In this document: positions 54,223 to 63,738 of the stretch, piece after piece
Position numbering within the stretch: position 1 is the stretch's first letter
Layout of the letters: each line of letters starts with the position of its first letter
NCBI RefSeq assembly: GCF_000374625.1
Contig: NZ_KB894766.1
Coordinates: 310,001-374,000, forward strand
DNA from: Allobrachymonas chironomi DSM 19884
GTDB taxonomy: Bacteria; Pseudomonadota; Gammaproteobacteria; Burkholderiales; Burkholderiaceae_C
Reading direction: 5' to 3'
Length of the DNA stretch: 64,000 nucleotides
Notes under the pieces: model-generated
The model's database searches: none
Told to the model about the DNA's origin: nothing
The model's input: only the letters and a program-made list of their open reading frames with translations
Position numbers and translations under genes: made by a program

Positions 54223-54834
54223 ATGCACACCAGTACCCTGCCCAGCAGCGCCGCCAGCGAGCGCAACAAGGATCCGATCCTGAACGCCTTGCGGCCCCTG
54301 TTGCCTGATCAGGGCAAGGCACTGGAAATTGCCAGTGGTACCGGCCAGCATGCCGCCCATTTTGCCGCTGCCCTGCCCGGCTGGCAGTGGCAGCCCAGCG
54401 ACATGGACGACACGCTGTTCGGAGCGATTGCCGACCATGCCCGGCAACAGGCTGCCGACAACGTGCAGCCCGCCATCGCACTGGATGTGCGCAGCAACCC
54501 CTGGCCGCTGCCGGCCAAAACCCGGTTCGACCTGATCTACTGCGCCAACATGCTGCACATCGCCTCCTGGATCTGCTGCCCCGGCCTGATGCAGGGCGCA
54601 GCGCGCCATCTGGCCGACAACGGCCTGTTGGTCACCTACGGGCCTTACCTGGAGCAGGATGTCCCCACGGCGCCCAGCAACCTGGCCTTCGATGCCGACC
54701 TGCGCCAGCGCAACCCGAGCTGGGGCATCCGCCAGCTGGCCGATGTGGAAAAGGAAGCCCGCCTGGCCGGACTGCACCTGCGCCAGCGCATCAGCCTGCC
54801 GGCCAACAACCTGCTGCTGGTGTTCGGCCGCTGA
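54223..54834 (+). CDS. DUF938 SAM-dependent methyltransferase-like protein
   Basis: A 203-residue protein of the DUF938/METTL26 family. The SAM-binding GxGxG-type motif reads ALEIASGTGQHAAHF, with WQPSDMDD as the acidic strand end and IYCANMLHIASWI as the post-motif region. The C-terminus (SLPANNLLLVFGR) is family-like. The family is uncharacterised. An AGGAG site precedes the ATG. A perfect palindromic terminator separates it from the convergent yidC. Confidence 0.88.
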   Translation: MHTSTLPSSAASERNKDPILNALRPLLPDQGKALEIASGTGQHAAHFAAALPGWQWQPSDMDDTLFGAIADHARQQAADNVQPAIALDVRSNPWPLPAKTRFDLIYCANMLHIASWICCPGLMQGAARHLADNGLLVTYGPYLEQDVPTAPSNLAFDADLRQRNPSWGIRQLADVEKEARLAGLHLRQRISLPANNLLLVFGR

Positions 54835-54860
54835 CCCGGCAGCATCGGCACCCACAAACA

Positions 54861-54890
54861 ACAAGGGCACCTGCATGCAGGTGCCCTTGT
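54861..54890. terminator. Bidirectional terminator between DUF938 gene and yidC
   Basis: A perfect 30-base inverted repeat (arms ACAAGGGCACCTGCA and its complement) lies between two convergent genes. It ends in TTGT on the plus strand and TTGT on the minus strand. Confidence 0.8.
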
Positions 54891-54917
54891 CATGTCAGGC
54901 CGTGACCGGCCCTGGCA

Positions 54918-56555
54918 TCAGTTGACGCCGAGCTTGCGGTTGATGAACCACTGCTGCGCAATCGACAGGATGTTGTTCGTCAGCCAGTACAGCACCAGGC
55001 CGGCCGGGAAGAAGAAGAACATCACGCTGAACAGCAGCGGCATGGCCCACATCATCTTCGCCTGCATCGGGTCCGGCGGCGTCGGGTTCAGCCAGACCTG
55101 CAGCAGGCTGGAGGCCGTCATCAGGATCGGCAGGATGAAGTACGGATCGGGCGTGGACAGATCCTGCACCCACAGGATCCAGGGTGCGCCACGCATTTCG
55201 ATGCTGGACAGCAACACCCAGTACAGCGCGATGAACACCGGGATCTGGACCATGATCGGCAGGCAGCCGCCCAGCGGGTTGACCTTTTCCTCGCGGTAGA
55301 TGCGCATCATCTCCTGCTGCATCTTCTGCGGCTCTTCCTTGTAGCGCGTGCGCAGCTCCTGCACCTTGGGGTTGATCGCCTTCATCTTGGCCATGCTGGC
55401 ATAGGCCTTGTGGTTCAGCCAGAAGAAGGCCGCCTTCAGCAGCACCACCAGCGCCACGATCGCCCAGCCCCAGTTGTGCAGAAAGCCGTACAGGAAGGTC
55501 AGCAGCCAGTACAGCGGACGCGCCAGGATGGTCAGCCAGCCGTAGTCCTTGACCAGGTCAAAGTTGGGCGACAGCGCCTGCATGATCTTTTCTTCCTGCG
55601 GGCCCACATACAGCGTGCTGCCCAGGGTCTTGCTGGTACCCGGAGCCACTTCGCCCACATTGAACAGCTGGCCGGCCGCGTACAGGTTCTCGGCCTTGCG
55701 CACGTAGTTCTCGCGCGCCGTGCCTTCCGGCGGCAGCCAGGCGCTGGCAAAGTAGTGCTGCACCATCGCCACATAGCCGTCCGGCGCGTGCTTCTGGTAG
55801 TCGGCCTTGCCCTTGTCCACGGAAGAGAATTCGACCTTCTGGAACTTGCCTTCATCGCTGTAGAAGGCCGGACCGGTGAAGGTGGAGTAGAAGAAGTTGC
55901 CGCCCGGGCCCTTGCTGCCGTCACGCACCAGCTGCTGGTACAGCTGCGGGGCCACCGGTGCCGTACCGGTGTTGATCACCTCGTGCTGCACGTCGATGGC
56001 ATAGCTGCCACGCTTGAGCGTGTAGGTCTTGGCCAGCTTCACGCCACCCTGCGCTGCGGATTCGAAGCGCAGCACCAGCGTGTCTTGCCCTTCGGCCAGG
56101 GCACGTTCGGGCGTCACCAGCGTCATCGGCGTCACATGGCTCGGCAAGGCACCGCCACTCAAGCCACTCTGCACCATGTACTGGTGCGACTGGTTGTTCT
56201 GCAGCAGGTGGATCGGCGTGCTGGATGGGTCGTTCGACAGCTCGGGGTATTTCAACAGCTGGGCATCGATCAGGGAGCCACCATTGCTGTCAAAGGTCAG
56301 CTTGTAGACATCGGTCGCGATGTCGATGCGCTGGCCTGCCGTGGCGGCTGCCGGTGCAGCGCCCGCCGTACCGGCCACGACCGTGCCGGCAGGCGCAGAA
56401 GCGCTGCCGACTGGAGCCGATGCGCTAGCCGCCGGCGTGCCGGTCGGGAAGAACGTGGCCTTGCGGCCGTTGTGGATCTGCCACTGGTCCCAGAGCAGGA
56501 TCAGCGAAAAGGCGAAGATGATCCACAGAATGGAGCGACGGATATCGTTCATCAT
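54918..56555 (-). CDS. yidC: Membrane protein insertase
   Basis: A 545-residue insertase for inner-membrane proteins. An N-terminal signal-anchor helix (RRSILWIIFAFSLILLWDQW) is followed by a Pro/Ala-rich linker and a large periplasmic beta domain (about residues 70-340). The conserved C-terminal insertase core has five helices with the hydrophilic groove arginine in YKEEPQKMQQEMMRIYREEKVNPLGG region (written briefly: NPLGGCLPIMVQIPVFIALY). Length matches. The start overlaps the upstream yidD stop by four bases. It ends just after a bidirectional terminator. Confidence 0.97.
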   Translation of the reverse strand: MMNDIRRSILWIIFAFSLILLWDQWQIHNGRKATFFPTGTPAASASAPVGSASAPAGTVVAGTAGAAPAAATAGQRIDIATDVYKLTFDSNGGSLIDAQLLKYPELSNDPSSTPIHLLQNNQSHQYMVQSGLSGGALPSHVTPMTLVTPERALAEGQDTLVLRFESAAQGGVKLAKTYTLKRGSYAIDVQHEVINTGTAPVAPQLYQQLVRDGSKGPGGNFFYSTFTGPAFYSDEGKFQKVEFSSVDKGKADYQKHAPDGYVAMVQHYFASAWLPPEGTARENYVRKAENLYAAGQLFNVGEVAPGTSKTLGSTLYVGPQEEKIMQALSPNFDLVKDYGWLTILARPLYWLLTFLYGFLHNWGWAIVALVVLLKAAFFWLNHKAYASMAKMKAINPKVQELRTRYKEEPQKMQQEMMRIYREEKVNPLGGCLPIMVQIPVFIALYWVLLSSIEMRGAPWILWVQDLSTPDPYFILPILMTASSLLQVWLNPTPPDPMQAKMMWAMPLLFSVMFFFFPAGLVLYWLTNNILSIAQQWFINRKLGVN

Positions 56556-56866
56556 GGGCGTGAGGAGGGTGAAGTCGGGCTATCGCCGCGAATGGAGGAA
56601 GGCGCAGTCCCGGCGGCGCGCGCACCCGTCAGGCGGGTGAACAGGCGCGGCGGCTGCTCGGGGACCGGATCGCATCCGCCCTGGCACCAGGGCTGGCAGC
56701 GGGCCAGGCGGGCCACCATCAGGTAGCTGCCGGTAGCCGCACCATGCCGTTCCAGCGCCTGCATGGCATACGCGGAACAGGTGGGCTCGAACCGGCAGCT
56801 GTTGCCCAGCCAGGGGCTGAGCAGCAGGCGGTAGCCCTTGATGCAGGAGATGAGAATGCGCTTCAT
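56552..56866 (-). CDS. yidD: Membrane protein insertion efficiency factor YidD
   Basis: A 104-residue protein. The conserved core ISCIKGYRLLLSPWLGNSCRF followed by PTCSAYAMQALERHG and GCDPVP is the YidD signature with its cysteines. It has a Pro/Ser-rich C-terminal tail beyond the usual 75-85 residues. It overlaps rnpA upstream and yidC downstream by four bases each, so the whole rpmH-rnpA-yidD-yidC set is coupled. Confidence 0.96.
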   Translation of the reverse strand: MKRILISCIKGYRLLLSPWLGNSCRFEPTCSAYAMQALERHGAATGSYLMVARLARCQPWCQGGCDPVPEQPPRLFTRLTGARAAGTAPSSIRGDSPTSPSSRP

Positions 56867-57381
56867 GGTGTGCCCTGCATTGTGCCAGATGCCTGTTGCA
56901 GCGCGTCAACTGCCGCAAGCGGCACCCCGGGCGGCAGCGCCAGCGGCTGCAGGCGATGCCAGTCGGTACGGGCGAACAGCTGCTGCAGTTCGGCGCGCAC
57001 CGCCTGCTTCAGGGCATCGGAACTGGCGCTGATGAACTGGCGGCGATCAAAGCCCGCGCGCAGGCGCAGCACGATCGCCGTATGCAACGGCAGTCCGGGA
57101 GCCAGCTCGGCCGTGATGGCCCGCATCTGGCGCTTGATCAGGTTGCGCGTTACCGCGCGCCTGGCCCAGCGCTTGGGCACCAGCACGCCCATAGAGACAG
57201 CGCCGTCTGCAAACAAACGGCGCTGACGCGGCTGCGCATCGTGCGGCGGCTCCCCGCTGGCGGGACGCCACTGCAAGGCGTGCAACACGAAATGGGGCGT
57301 GCGATACAGCACGGTTCCCTGCATCACGGCCTGGAACTGGGCCGGTTGGCGCAGGCGCTGCATGCGTGCCGGAGTACTCAT
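56863..57381 (-). CDS. rnpA: Ribonuclease P protein component
   Basis: A 172-residue RNase P protein. The RNR signature reads RRAVTRNLIKRQMR (residues about 75-88), preceded by GVLVPKRWA. It is longer than the usual 110-130 residues, with an N-terminal insertion of about 20 residues (PASGEPPHDAQPRQRR) and an extended C-terminus. It pairs with the rnpB RNA at 3.2-3.5 kb. It overlaps yidD by four bases and follows rpmH after 39 bases. Confidence 0.93.
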   Translation of the reverse strand: MSTPARMQRLRQPAQFQAVMQGTVLYRTPHFVLHALQWRPASGEPPHDAQPRQRRLFADGAVSMGVLVPKRWARRAVTRNLIKRQMRAITAELAPGLPLHTAIVLRLRAGFDRRQFISASSDALKQAVRAELQQLFARTDWHRLQPLALPPGVPLAAVDALQQASGTMQGTP

Positions 57382-57420
57382 GGCCGCAGGCGGCTAATGC
57401 CGGCCGGCGTCCGTGCAGAC

Positions 57421-57555
57421 TCAGACGGCCAGGCGCTTGCGACCCTTGGCGCGACGGGCGTTGATGACGGCACGGCCGCCCTTGGTCTTCATGCGAACCA
57501 GAAAACCGTGGGTACGGGCGCGGCGGGTCTTGGAAGGCTGGTAAGTGCGTTTCAT
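57421..57555 (-). CDS. rpmH: 50S ribosomal protein L34
   Basis: A 44-residue protein beginning [19 protein letters not shown] and ending [14 protein letters not shown], which is the full conserved L34 sequence. First gene of the rpmH-rnpA-yidD-yidC transcript, diverging from dnaA. A plausible promoter lies 130-170 bases upstream. Confidence 0.99.
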   Translation of the reverse strand: MKRTYQPSKTRRARTHGFLVRMKTKGGRAVINARRAKGRKRLAV

Positions 57556-57946
57556 GGGGAAAATCCTCAGGTCATGTAGTTATAGCAAGGCCGGACGGCG
57601 CATGCCCCGAAAGTCCGGGACTGCCCGGCTACAGCCACCACAATGGCAGCTGCCCAGCCTCTGTTCTCCCGTAAAATTTCGGGAAAGCCTGTGATTATCA
57701 CAAAAAATCCGCATCTGATCAATCACTTACCCCGGCATATCGCTGCACCGGGGCGAAAAAACCACCCAAAAACCCGACCCCGGCCTAAAATGCTGCTTCC
57801 GCGGCACAGAATCGGGCCACCCGTCCGACACCCTGTGCGCCGTCAGGCCAGACCCACAATGGCCAGATGGCAGGCTCGCTCCCGCGTCCGCCTGCCGCAC
57901 CCCGGCATCATTCCCAGAACACGATTTGCCCACTCGCCATTCCGAC
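57556..57946. other. rpmH-dnaA intergenic region
   Basis: This 391-base divergent region holds the rpmH promoter (57694-57722). For dnaA only a TAAAAT at 57786-57791 could be a -10. I looked for DnaA boxes (TTATCCACA and its complement) and saw no exact copies; TTATCACAA near 57696 is a weak match. The stretch 57640-57780 is AT-rich by local standards. I see no other gene. Confidence 0.6.
57694..57722 (-). promoter_or_regulatory. Probable rpmH operon promoter
   Basis: On the minus strand TTGATC (57722-57717), a 17-base spacer and GATAAT (57699-57694) form a good sigma-70 match, giving a leader of about 130 bases before rpmH. A TGTGATTATCACA dyad overlaps the -10. Confidence 0.6.
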
Positions 57947-59407
57947 ATGTCTGCAGAAGCCCTTCCCTCCGCCGGAGAATCCACTGACGCTGCCCTATGG
58001 CACGCCTGCATGGACGTGCTGGCCCAGGAAGTGCCGCCGCAACAGTTCAACACCTGGCTCAAGCCGTTGCAGGCACGCCCCGATGCCAATGGCAACGGCT
58101 TGGTGATCGAGGTCGCCAACCGCTTCAAGCTGGACTGGATCCGCAGCCAGTTCCTGCAGCGCATGGAAGTGGTGCTGGAGCAGCTGGCCGAGCGCCCGGT
58201 TCCCATCGATCTGACGATTGCCGCACGCGCCCCGCGCCCGGCCGTGGCACGCGCTGCCGTGATCCAGGCCGCGCGCCTGCAGCAACAGGGAGCCGTCAGC
58301 CCGGCCGTCCCGGCCGTGGCACAGGATCTGGCCGTATCGATTCCGGTACTGCCTGCCGGCCAGCCGCTGGCAGCCGCCCCGACCAACGATTCCCGCCTGG
58401 ACCGCGAGCGCACCTTCGACAATCTGGTGGAAGGCAGCGCCAACCGCATGGCGCGCACCGCCGCGCTGCACGTGGCCAGCCAGCCTGGCATCAAGTACAA
58501 CCCGCTGTTCATCTACGGCGGTGTCGGCCTCGGCAAGACCCACCTGCTGCAGGCGGTTGGCAACCAGCTGCTGCAGCAGAACCCGCAGGCACGCGTGCTC
58601 TACATCCACGCCGAACAGTTCGTGAACGACGTGGTGGCCGCCTCGCGCCGCAACTCCTTTGACGATTTCAAGTCGCGCTACCATTCGCTCGACCTGCTGC
58701 TGATCGACGACGTGCAGTTCTTCGCCGGCAAGGAAAAGACGCAGGAAGAATTCTTCAACGCCTTCGAGGCCCTGCTGTCCAAGAAGAGCCATATCGTGAT
58801 GACCAGCGACACCTACCCCAAGGGCCTGGCCAACATCACGCAGCGTCTGGTGTCGCGTTTCGATTCCGGCCTGAGCGTGGCCATGGAGCCGCCGGGCCTG
58901 GAAATGCGCGTTGCCATCCTGATGAACAAGGCGCAGGCCGAAGGCCAGGAGCTGTCCGAGGATGTCGCCTTCTTCGTCGCAAAGAACGTGCGCGCCAACG
59001 TGCGTGAGCTGGAAGGCGCGCTGCAGAACATCCTGGCCTATTCGCGCTTCAGTGGCCGCGCCATCGACATCCAGCTGGTGCGCGAGGCCCTGCGCGACCT
59101 GCTGTCGATCAAGAACCGCCAGATCAGCGTCGAGAACATCCAGAAGACGGTAGCCGATTTCTACAAGATCAAGATCGCCGACATGCACAGCAAGAAGCGG
59201 CCGGCGCATATTGCGCGTCCACGCCAGATTGCCATGTACCTGGCCAAGGAGCTGACGCAGAAGAGCTTGCCCGAAATCGGCGACATGTTTGGCGGCCGCG
59301 ACCACACCACGGTGCTGCACGCGGTGCGCAAGATCGCCAAGGAGCGCAATAACGACCAGGACCTGAACCAGCAACTGCACGTGCTGGAGCAGACCATCAA
59401 GGGCTGA
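57947..59407 (+). CDS. dnaA: Chromosomal replication initiator protein
   Basis: A 486-residue AAA+ initiator. Domain I includes [26 protein letters not shown]. After a variable linker the AAA+ module has Walker [12 protein letters not shown], Walker [11 protein letters not shown] and the sensor region SRFDSGL. Domain IV carries the DnaA signature [15 protein letters not shown]. Length fits. The ATG at 57947 follows a TTG in the same frame; ATG is preferred. The next gene is DUF3422 on the opposite strand, not dnaN. Confidence 0.97.
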   Translation: MSAEALPSAGESTDAALWHACMDVLAQEVPPQQFNTWLKPLQARPDANGNGLVIEVANRFKLDWIRSQFLQRMEVVLEQLAERPVPIDLTIAARAPRPAVARAAVIQAARLQQQGAVSPAVPAVAQDLAVSIPVLPAGQPLAAAPTNDSRLDRERTFDNLVEGSANRMARTAALHVASQPGIKYNPLFIYGGVGLGKTHLLQAVGNQLLQQNPQARVLYIHAEQFVNDVVAASRRNSFDDFKSRYHSLDLLLIDDVQFFAGKEKTQEEFFNAFEALLSKKSHIVMTSDTYPKGLANITQRLVSRFDSGLSVAMEPPGLEMRVAILMNKAQAEGQELSEDVAFFVAKNVRANVRELEGALQNILAYSRFSGRAIDIQLVREALRDLLSIKNRQISVENIQKTVADFYKIKIADMHSKKRPAHIARPRQIAMYLAKELTQKSLPEIGDMFGGRDHTTVLHAVRKIAKERNNDQDLNQQLHVLEQTIKG

Positions 59408-59422
59408 TCCGCCCGGGCGGCT

Positions 59423-60829
59423 TCAGTGGCCGCCGATATCGTGTGACAGCCGGTGGTGGATGCGCCGCGTCAGCCACCAGACCAGCAGCAGCACGAAGGG
59501 AATCGACAGGCCGGCCACGGTTTCCGGCTGCCAGGGCAACCAGCCGGCTCCCTTGGCCGCCTTGGCGGCATACAGCACCAGACTCACCATGTAATACGAG
59601 ATCGCCGCGATCGACAGGCCTTCGACCGTGGTCTGCAGCCGGGTCTGCAGTTCCTGGCCACGCGTCAGCTTGTGCAGCAGCTGCTGGCTCTGCTGTTCGG
59701 CCGAAATATCGATGCGCGTGCGCAGCAGGCCGCTGCTGCGGCTGATGCGTTCGGACAGCATGCTCAGGCGCTCTTCGGACGCGGCCACGGTCGCCATGGC
59801 CGGCGAGGTGCGGCGCTGGATGAAATCGCGCATGCTTTGCGTGCCGCGGATCGGCTTTTCGCGCAGTTCGTCCATGCGGGCGCGCACCAGCGCAAAGTAG
59901 GCACGGCTGGCCGAATAGCGCCAGGCATGCTCGGCCGTGGCACGTTCCACGCTGGCAGCCAGTGCAATCAGGCGGTCCAGCAGTTCTTCCTCGATCGCCT
60001 CGTCCTGCTTCATCTGGCCGGTGATGGTGACCAGCTCCTGCTCGGCCTGGTTCAGGAAGGGCGCCAGCTGCTTGGCCGTGGGCAGGCCACGCAAGGCCAT
60101 CAGGCGGTAGGTTTCCAGCTCCAGCAGGCGCAGCGCGATCCGGCCGGCGCGTTCGGCACTGGTGACCTGTGGTGCCAGCACCAGGATGCGCTCGAAACCA
60201 TCCGGTCCGATCTGGAAGTCGCTCAGACCCCAGGAATGGCCCTGCCCCAGCTGCGCACCAAACAGGCGCACCGGCTGCTCGGGATAGCCATGCATGGCGG
60301 CAAACCAGTGACGGGCGCGCTCCATGCGCTGTTGCGTCTGCTCCGGCTCCAGCTCGTCGTGCAGCATCCAGAGATCGATGGCGGCCAGCGTCTTGCCCGG
60401 GATGCCGGCCAGCCAGCGCCGGATTTCCGGATCGATGCCGGGTGGCTGCGGGTCCAGCCCGGCACAGCAGCCGGCAGGCAGCGGCAACAGCAGCGCATAG
60501 CGCGTGAATTCGGTGTGGCGCTCCCACTGCAGCACCTGGCTGGCCTGGCCGGCCGTGGCGGCCGACAAGCGCATGCTGGCAAAGCTGCTGGCCAGATCGG
60601 CCAGCGTCAGGCCGGACTGGCCCGGCAGCGTCTGCAAATGGGCCAGTTCCTGCTCGCGGCTGCTATCGGCTCCGTGCAGCACCGCCACATACAGCACGCG
60701 TGCCGGCAGCGTGATCAGCGGCATCGGGCGCGCGTGCACCTCGTCGTGTACGACACGGCGCAGGGCATCATCCGGGGGTGGGCGCAGCATGTCCATGGCA
60801 GCAGCAGGAGTTGTCAGGGGAAAATCCAT
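59423..60829 (-). CDS. DUF3422 family membrane protein
   Basis: A 468-residue protein of the DUF3422 family. The N-terminal section includes [12 protein letters not shown], a strong family mark. The middle is helical with coiled-coil potential ([23 protein letters not shown]). Two C-terminal transmembrane helices ([22 protein letters not shown] and [18 protein letters not shown]) place it in the membrane with a large soluble domain. Function unknown. The ATG at 60829 is preferred to a GTG at 60847. It is convergent with dnaA. Confidence 0.87.
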   Translation of the reverse strand: MDFPLTTPAAAMDMLRPPPDDALRRVVHDEVHARPMPLITLPARVLYVAVLHGADSSREQELAHLQTLPGQSGLTLADLASSFASMRLSAATAGQASQVLQWERHTEFTRYALLLPLPAGCCAGLDPQPPGIDPEIRRWLAGIPGKTLAAIDLWMLHDELEPEQTQQRMERARHWFAAMHGYPEQPVRLFGAQLGQGHSWGLSDFQIGPDGFERILVLAPQVTSAERAGRIALRLLELETYRLMALRGLPTAKQLAPFLNQAEQELVTITGQMKQDEAIEEELLDRLIALAASVERATAEHAWRYSASRAYFALVRARMDELREKPIRGTQSMRDFIQRRTSPAMATVAASEERLSMLSERISRSSGLLRTRIDISAEQQSQQLLHKLTRGQELQTRLQTTVEGLSIAAISYYMVSLVLYAAKAAKGAGWLPWQPETVAGLSIPFVLLLVWWLTRRIHHRLSHDIGGH

Positions 60830-60941
60830 TCTAGCGCCTGTTGTCACCAGGCATCACCGGCAACGCCGCCAGCCGCAAGACCCGCCGGACACGCACGGAA
60901 TTGGCCTGCGCCAACGCAGGCACCCCCTTACAATAGCCGCC

Positions 60942-62639
60942 ATGCTCCAAGTCAAACACGATCTGCTCGCTGCCCTGGCAGCCGAGCTGGAAAAACTCAG
61001 CCCCGGTGCCGGCGCACGCGCCGCCTTCGAACTGCCCAAGCAGGCCGCCCACGGTGACTGGGCCACCAACGCGGCCATGCAACTGGCCAAGCCGCTCAAG
61101 CAGAATCCGCGTGCCCTGGGCGAACAGCTCAAGACCGCCCTCGAGGCCCAGCCGGCCTACCAGCAGTGGGTCTCCGCCATCGAGATTGCCGGCCCCGGCT
61201 TTCTGAACATCCGCCTCCGGCCCGAAGCCAAGCAGCAGGTGGTGCGTGAAGTGCTGTCCACCGGCAGCGCCTTTGGCAGCCAGCCGGCACGCAGCGACAA
61301 GGTGCTGGTCGAATTCGTCAGCGCCAACCCGACCGGTCCGCTGCACGTCGGCCACGGCCGCCAGGCAGCGCTGGGCGATGCCATCTGCAACCTGCTCGCC
61401 AGCCAGGGCCTGCAGGTGACGCGCGAGTTCTATTACAACGATGCCGGCGTGCAGATCGACACGCTGACCAAGAGCACGCAGCTGCGCGCCAGGGGCTTCA
61501 AGCCGGGCGATGAGTGCTGGCCGACCGATGCCGACAACCCGCTGGCGAAGAACTTCTACAACGGCGACTACATCAACGACATTGCCCAGGCCTTCCTGAG
61601 CCGCGAAACCGTCAAGGCCGATGACCGCGAATTCACCGCCAACGGCGATGTCGAGGACTACGACAACATCCGCCAGTTCGCCGTGGCCTACCTGCGCAAC
61701 GAGCAGGACAAGGACCTGCAGGCCTTCCGCCTGCGCTTTGACAACTACTACCTGGAAAGCAGCCTGTACAGCGATGGCCGCGTCGCCGATGCGGTACAGA
61801 AGCTGATCGACAACGGCCATACCTACGAGCAGGATGGCGCGCTGTGGCTGCGCAGCACCGACTTTGGCGACGACAAGGACCGCGTCATGCGCAAGAGCGA
61901 TGGCGGCTACACCTATTTCGTGCCCGATGTCGCCTACCACATCGCCAAGTACCAGCGCGGCTTCCACCAGGCCATCAACATCCAGGGCACCGACCACCAC
62001 GGCACCATTGCACGCGTGCGCGCCGGCCTGCAGGCGGCCGGCGTCGGCATTCCCCAGGGCTTCCCCGATTACGTGCTGCACACCATGGTGCGCGTGGTGC
62101 GTGGCGGCGAAGAGGTCAAGATCAGCAAGCGCGCCGGCAGCTACGTCACGCTGCGCGACCTGATCGAATGGACCAGCGCCGATGCGGTGCGCTTCTTCCT
62201 GCTGTCGCGCAAGCCGGATACCGAATACACCTTCGACGTTGATCTGGCGCTGAGCAAGAACAACGAAAACCCGGTCTACTACGTGCAGTACGCGCACGCC
62301 CGCATCAGCTCGGTGCTGGCACAATGGGGCGGCGATACCACCTCGCTGGCGCAGGCCGACCTGTCGGCCCTGGACACCCCGGCAGCCCAGGCGCTGCTGG
62401 TGAAGCTGGCCCAGTACCCCGACATGCTGCGCACCGCGGCGGCCGATTTTGCCCCGCATGATGTGACTTTCTACCTGCGTGAACTGGCCTCCAGTTACCA
62501 TAGCTACTATGATGCCGAACGCATCCTGGTAGATGACGAAGCCACCCGCACGGCGCGACTGGCGCTGGTTGCCGCCACGCGTCAGGTGCTGGCCAACGGG
62601 CTGGCAATGCTGGGCGTGACCGCCCCTGAAAAAATGTGA
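60942..62639 (+). CDS. argS: Arginine-tRNA ligase
   Basis: A 565-residue class I synthetase. N-terminal additional domain: [20 protein letters not shown]...[20 protein letters not shown]. The HIGH motif is in [16 protein letters not shown]. Instead of KMSKS it has ISKRAGSYV, as is usual in ArgS. The anticodon-binding domain ends with [17 protein letters not shown]. The ATG at 60942 is the family start; the frame stays open a long way upstream. SPOR and dsbA genes follow, an order familiar in betaproteobacteria. Confidence 0.97.
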   Translation: MLQVKHDLLAALAAELEKLSPGAGARAAFELPKQAAHGDWATNAAMQLAKPLKQNPRALGEQLKTALEAQPAYQQWVSAIEIAGPGFLNIRLRPEAKQQVVREVLSTGSAFGSQPARSDKVLVEFVSANPTGPLHVGHGRQAALGDAICNLLASQGLQVTREFYYNDAGVQIDTLTKSTQLRARGFKPGDECWPTDADNPLAKNFYNGDYINDIAQAFLSRETVKADDREFTANGDVEDYDNIRQFAVAYLRNEQDKDLQAFRLRFDNYYLESSLYSDGRVADAVQKLIDNGHTYEQDGALWLRSTDFGDDKDRVMRKSDGGYTYFVPDVAYHIAKYQRGFHQAINIQGTDHHGTIARVRAGLQAAGVGIPQGFPDYVLHTMVRVVRGGEEVKISKRAGSYVTLRDLIEWTSADAVRFFLLSRKPDTEYTFDVDLALSKNNENPVYYVQYAHARISSVLAQWGGDTTSLAQADLSALDTPAAQALLVKLAQYPDMLRTAAADFAPHDVTFYLRELASSYHSYYDAERILVDDEATRTARLALVAATRQVLANGLAMLGVTAPEKM

Positions 62640-62649
62640 GCCCCAACGC

Positions 62650-63621
62650 ATGACCAAGGCAGTTCAACACCGTATTCCTTCCCGCCCCCTGCGCCGAGCC
62701 CAACGCGGTATCGGCCTGGTGGGCTTTATCGTCGGCCTGGTGGTCGGTCTGGCCGTGGCCCTCGGCGTGGCCGTCTATGTCACCAAGGTACCCTCGCCCT
62801 TCAACGACAAGAGCTCGGTACGTACCGCCGAGCAACAGGCCGCCGAAGAGGAGGCCCTGAAGAAGTGGGACCCGAACGCCGGCCTGCAACCGGGCAAGAC
62901 CAAGCCGGCTCCGACAGAAGAGCCCGCCCCGACCGAAGCTCCGGCGCCGCAGGATGAACCCGACCGCAGCACCCCGCCTGCAACCGATACCGATACCGAT
63001 ACCCAGGCTGATGGCGACACCAGCCGTGACGCGACCACCACCAGCCCCGACAGCAGCACTCCGCCTGCCGTGCTGGGTGATCGCGACCGCGAACTGGAGC
63101 AGGCTCGCAAGGAAGCCGAAGCCAAGCTGGCCGCCGACAAGGCGCGCGAGCAGGCCCGTGCCAAGGCGAAAGCCGAAGCAGACGCCAAGGCCAAGGCGGA
63201 TGCCGAAGCCAAGGGAAAGGCCGACGCCAGGGCCAAGGCTGACGCCGCCGCCAAGGCCAAATCCGATGCAGCGGCCAAGGCCAACCAGTCCAGCGATCCG
63301 ATCGGCGCACTGGTGGAGTCGCGTACCAAGCCGGCTCCGGCACCCAAGCCGACGCCGACGCCGGCCCCGACTGCCAGCAACGAGCCTTTTGTCTACTTCG
63401 TGCAGGCCGGCGCCTTCCGCAATGCCTCCGAGGCCGATGCCCAGAAGGCACGCCTGTCCCTGCTGGGCATGAACCCGCGCGTCACCGAGCGTGACCAGGC
63501 CGGTCGCCCGATCTACCGCGTGCGCCTGGGCCCCTACAACAGCAAGGCCGATGCCGACAGCGCGCGCAGCCGCCTCGAGAACGCTGGCGTCACGGCCGCC
63601 CTGGTGCGCGTCCAGCGCTGA
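62650..63621 (+). CDS. SPOR-domain cell-division-type protein
   Basis: A 323-residue membrane protein. One transmembrane helix near the N-terminus (IGLVGFIVGLVVGLAVALGV) is followed by an extended Pro/Thr/Ala-rich stretch. A coiled-coil of Lys/Ala/Asp/Glu repeats (KAEADAKAKADAEAKGKADA type) comes next, and finally a C-terminal SPOR domain (FVYFVQAGAFRNASEADAQ to VTAALVRVQR) that binds denuded peptidoglycan. It resembles FtsN/DedD. Short repeats of the six-base unit GATACC encode TDTDTDT near residue 113. It begins ten bases after argS. Confidence 0.92.
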   Translation: MTKAVQHRIPSRPLRRAQRGIGLVGFIVGLVVGLAVALGVAVYVTKVPSPFNDKSSVRTAEQQAAEEEALKKWDPNAGLQPGKTKPAPTEEPAPTEAPAPQDEPDRSTPPATDTDTDTQADGDTSRDATTTSPDSSTPPAVLGDRDRELEQARKEAEAKLAADKAREQARAKAKAEADAKAKADAEAKGKADARAKADAAAKAKSDAAAKANQSSDPIGALVESRTKPAPAPKPTPTPAPTASNEPFVYFVQAGAFRNASEADAQKARLSLLGMNPRVTERDQAGRPIYRVRLGPYNSKADADSARSRLENAGVTAALVRVQR

Positions 63622-63738
63622 TCGTCCCGCACCGTTACACCCGCATACACCGACACTGGCACTTTCCGCGCGCGAACCGGTCAGAATCCAGGTTCCCGCC
63701 CGGACCGGAGCCGGGCAAGACCCACTGGAGATCCTCTC

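Noticed and set aside
57556-57946. oriC between rpmH and dnaA
   Set aside because: No exact DnaA box or repeated box pattern; one weak TTATCACAA is not enough.
60831-62657. A 608-codon minus-strand frame opposite argS
   Set aside because: Antisense shadow of a well-supported synthetase gene.
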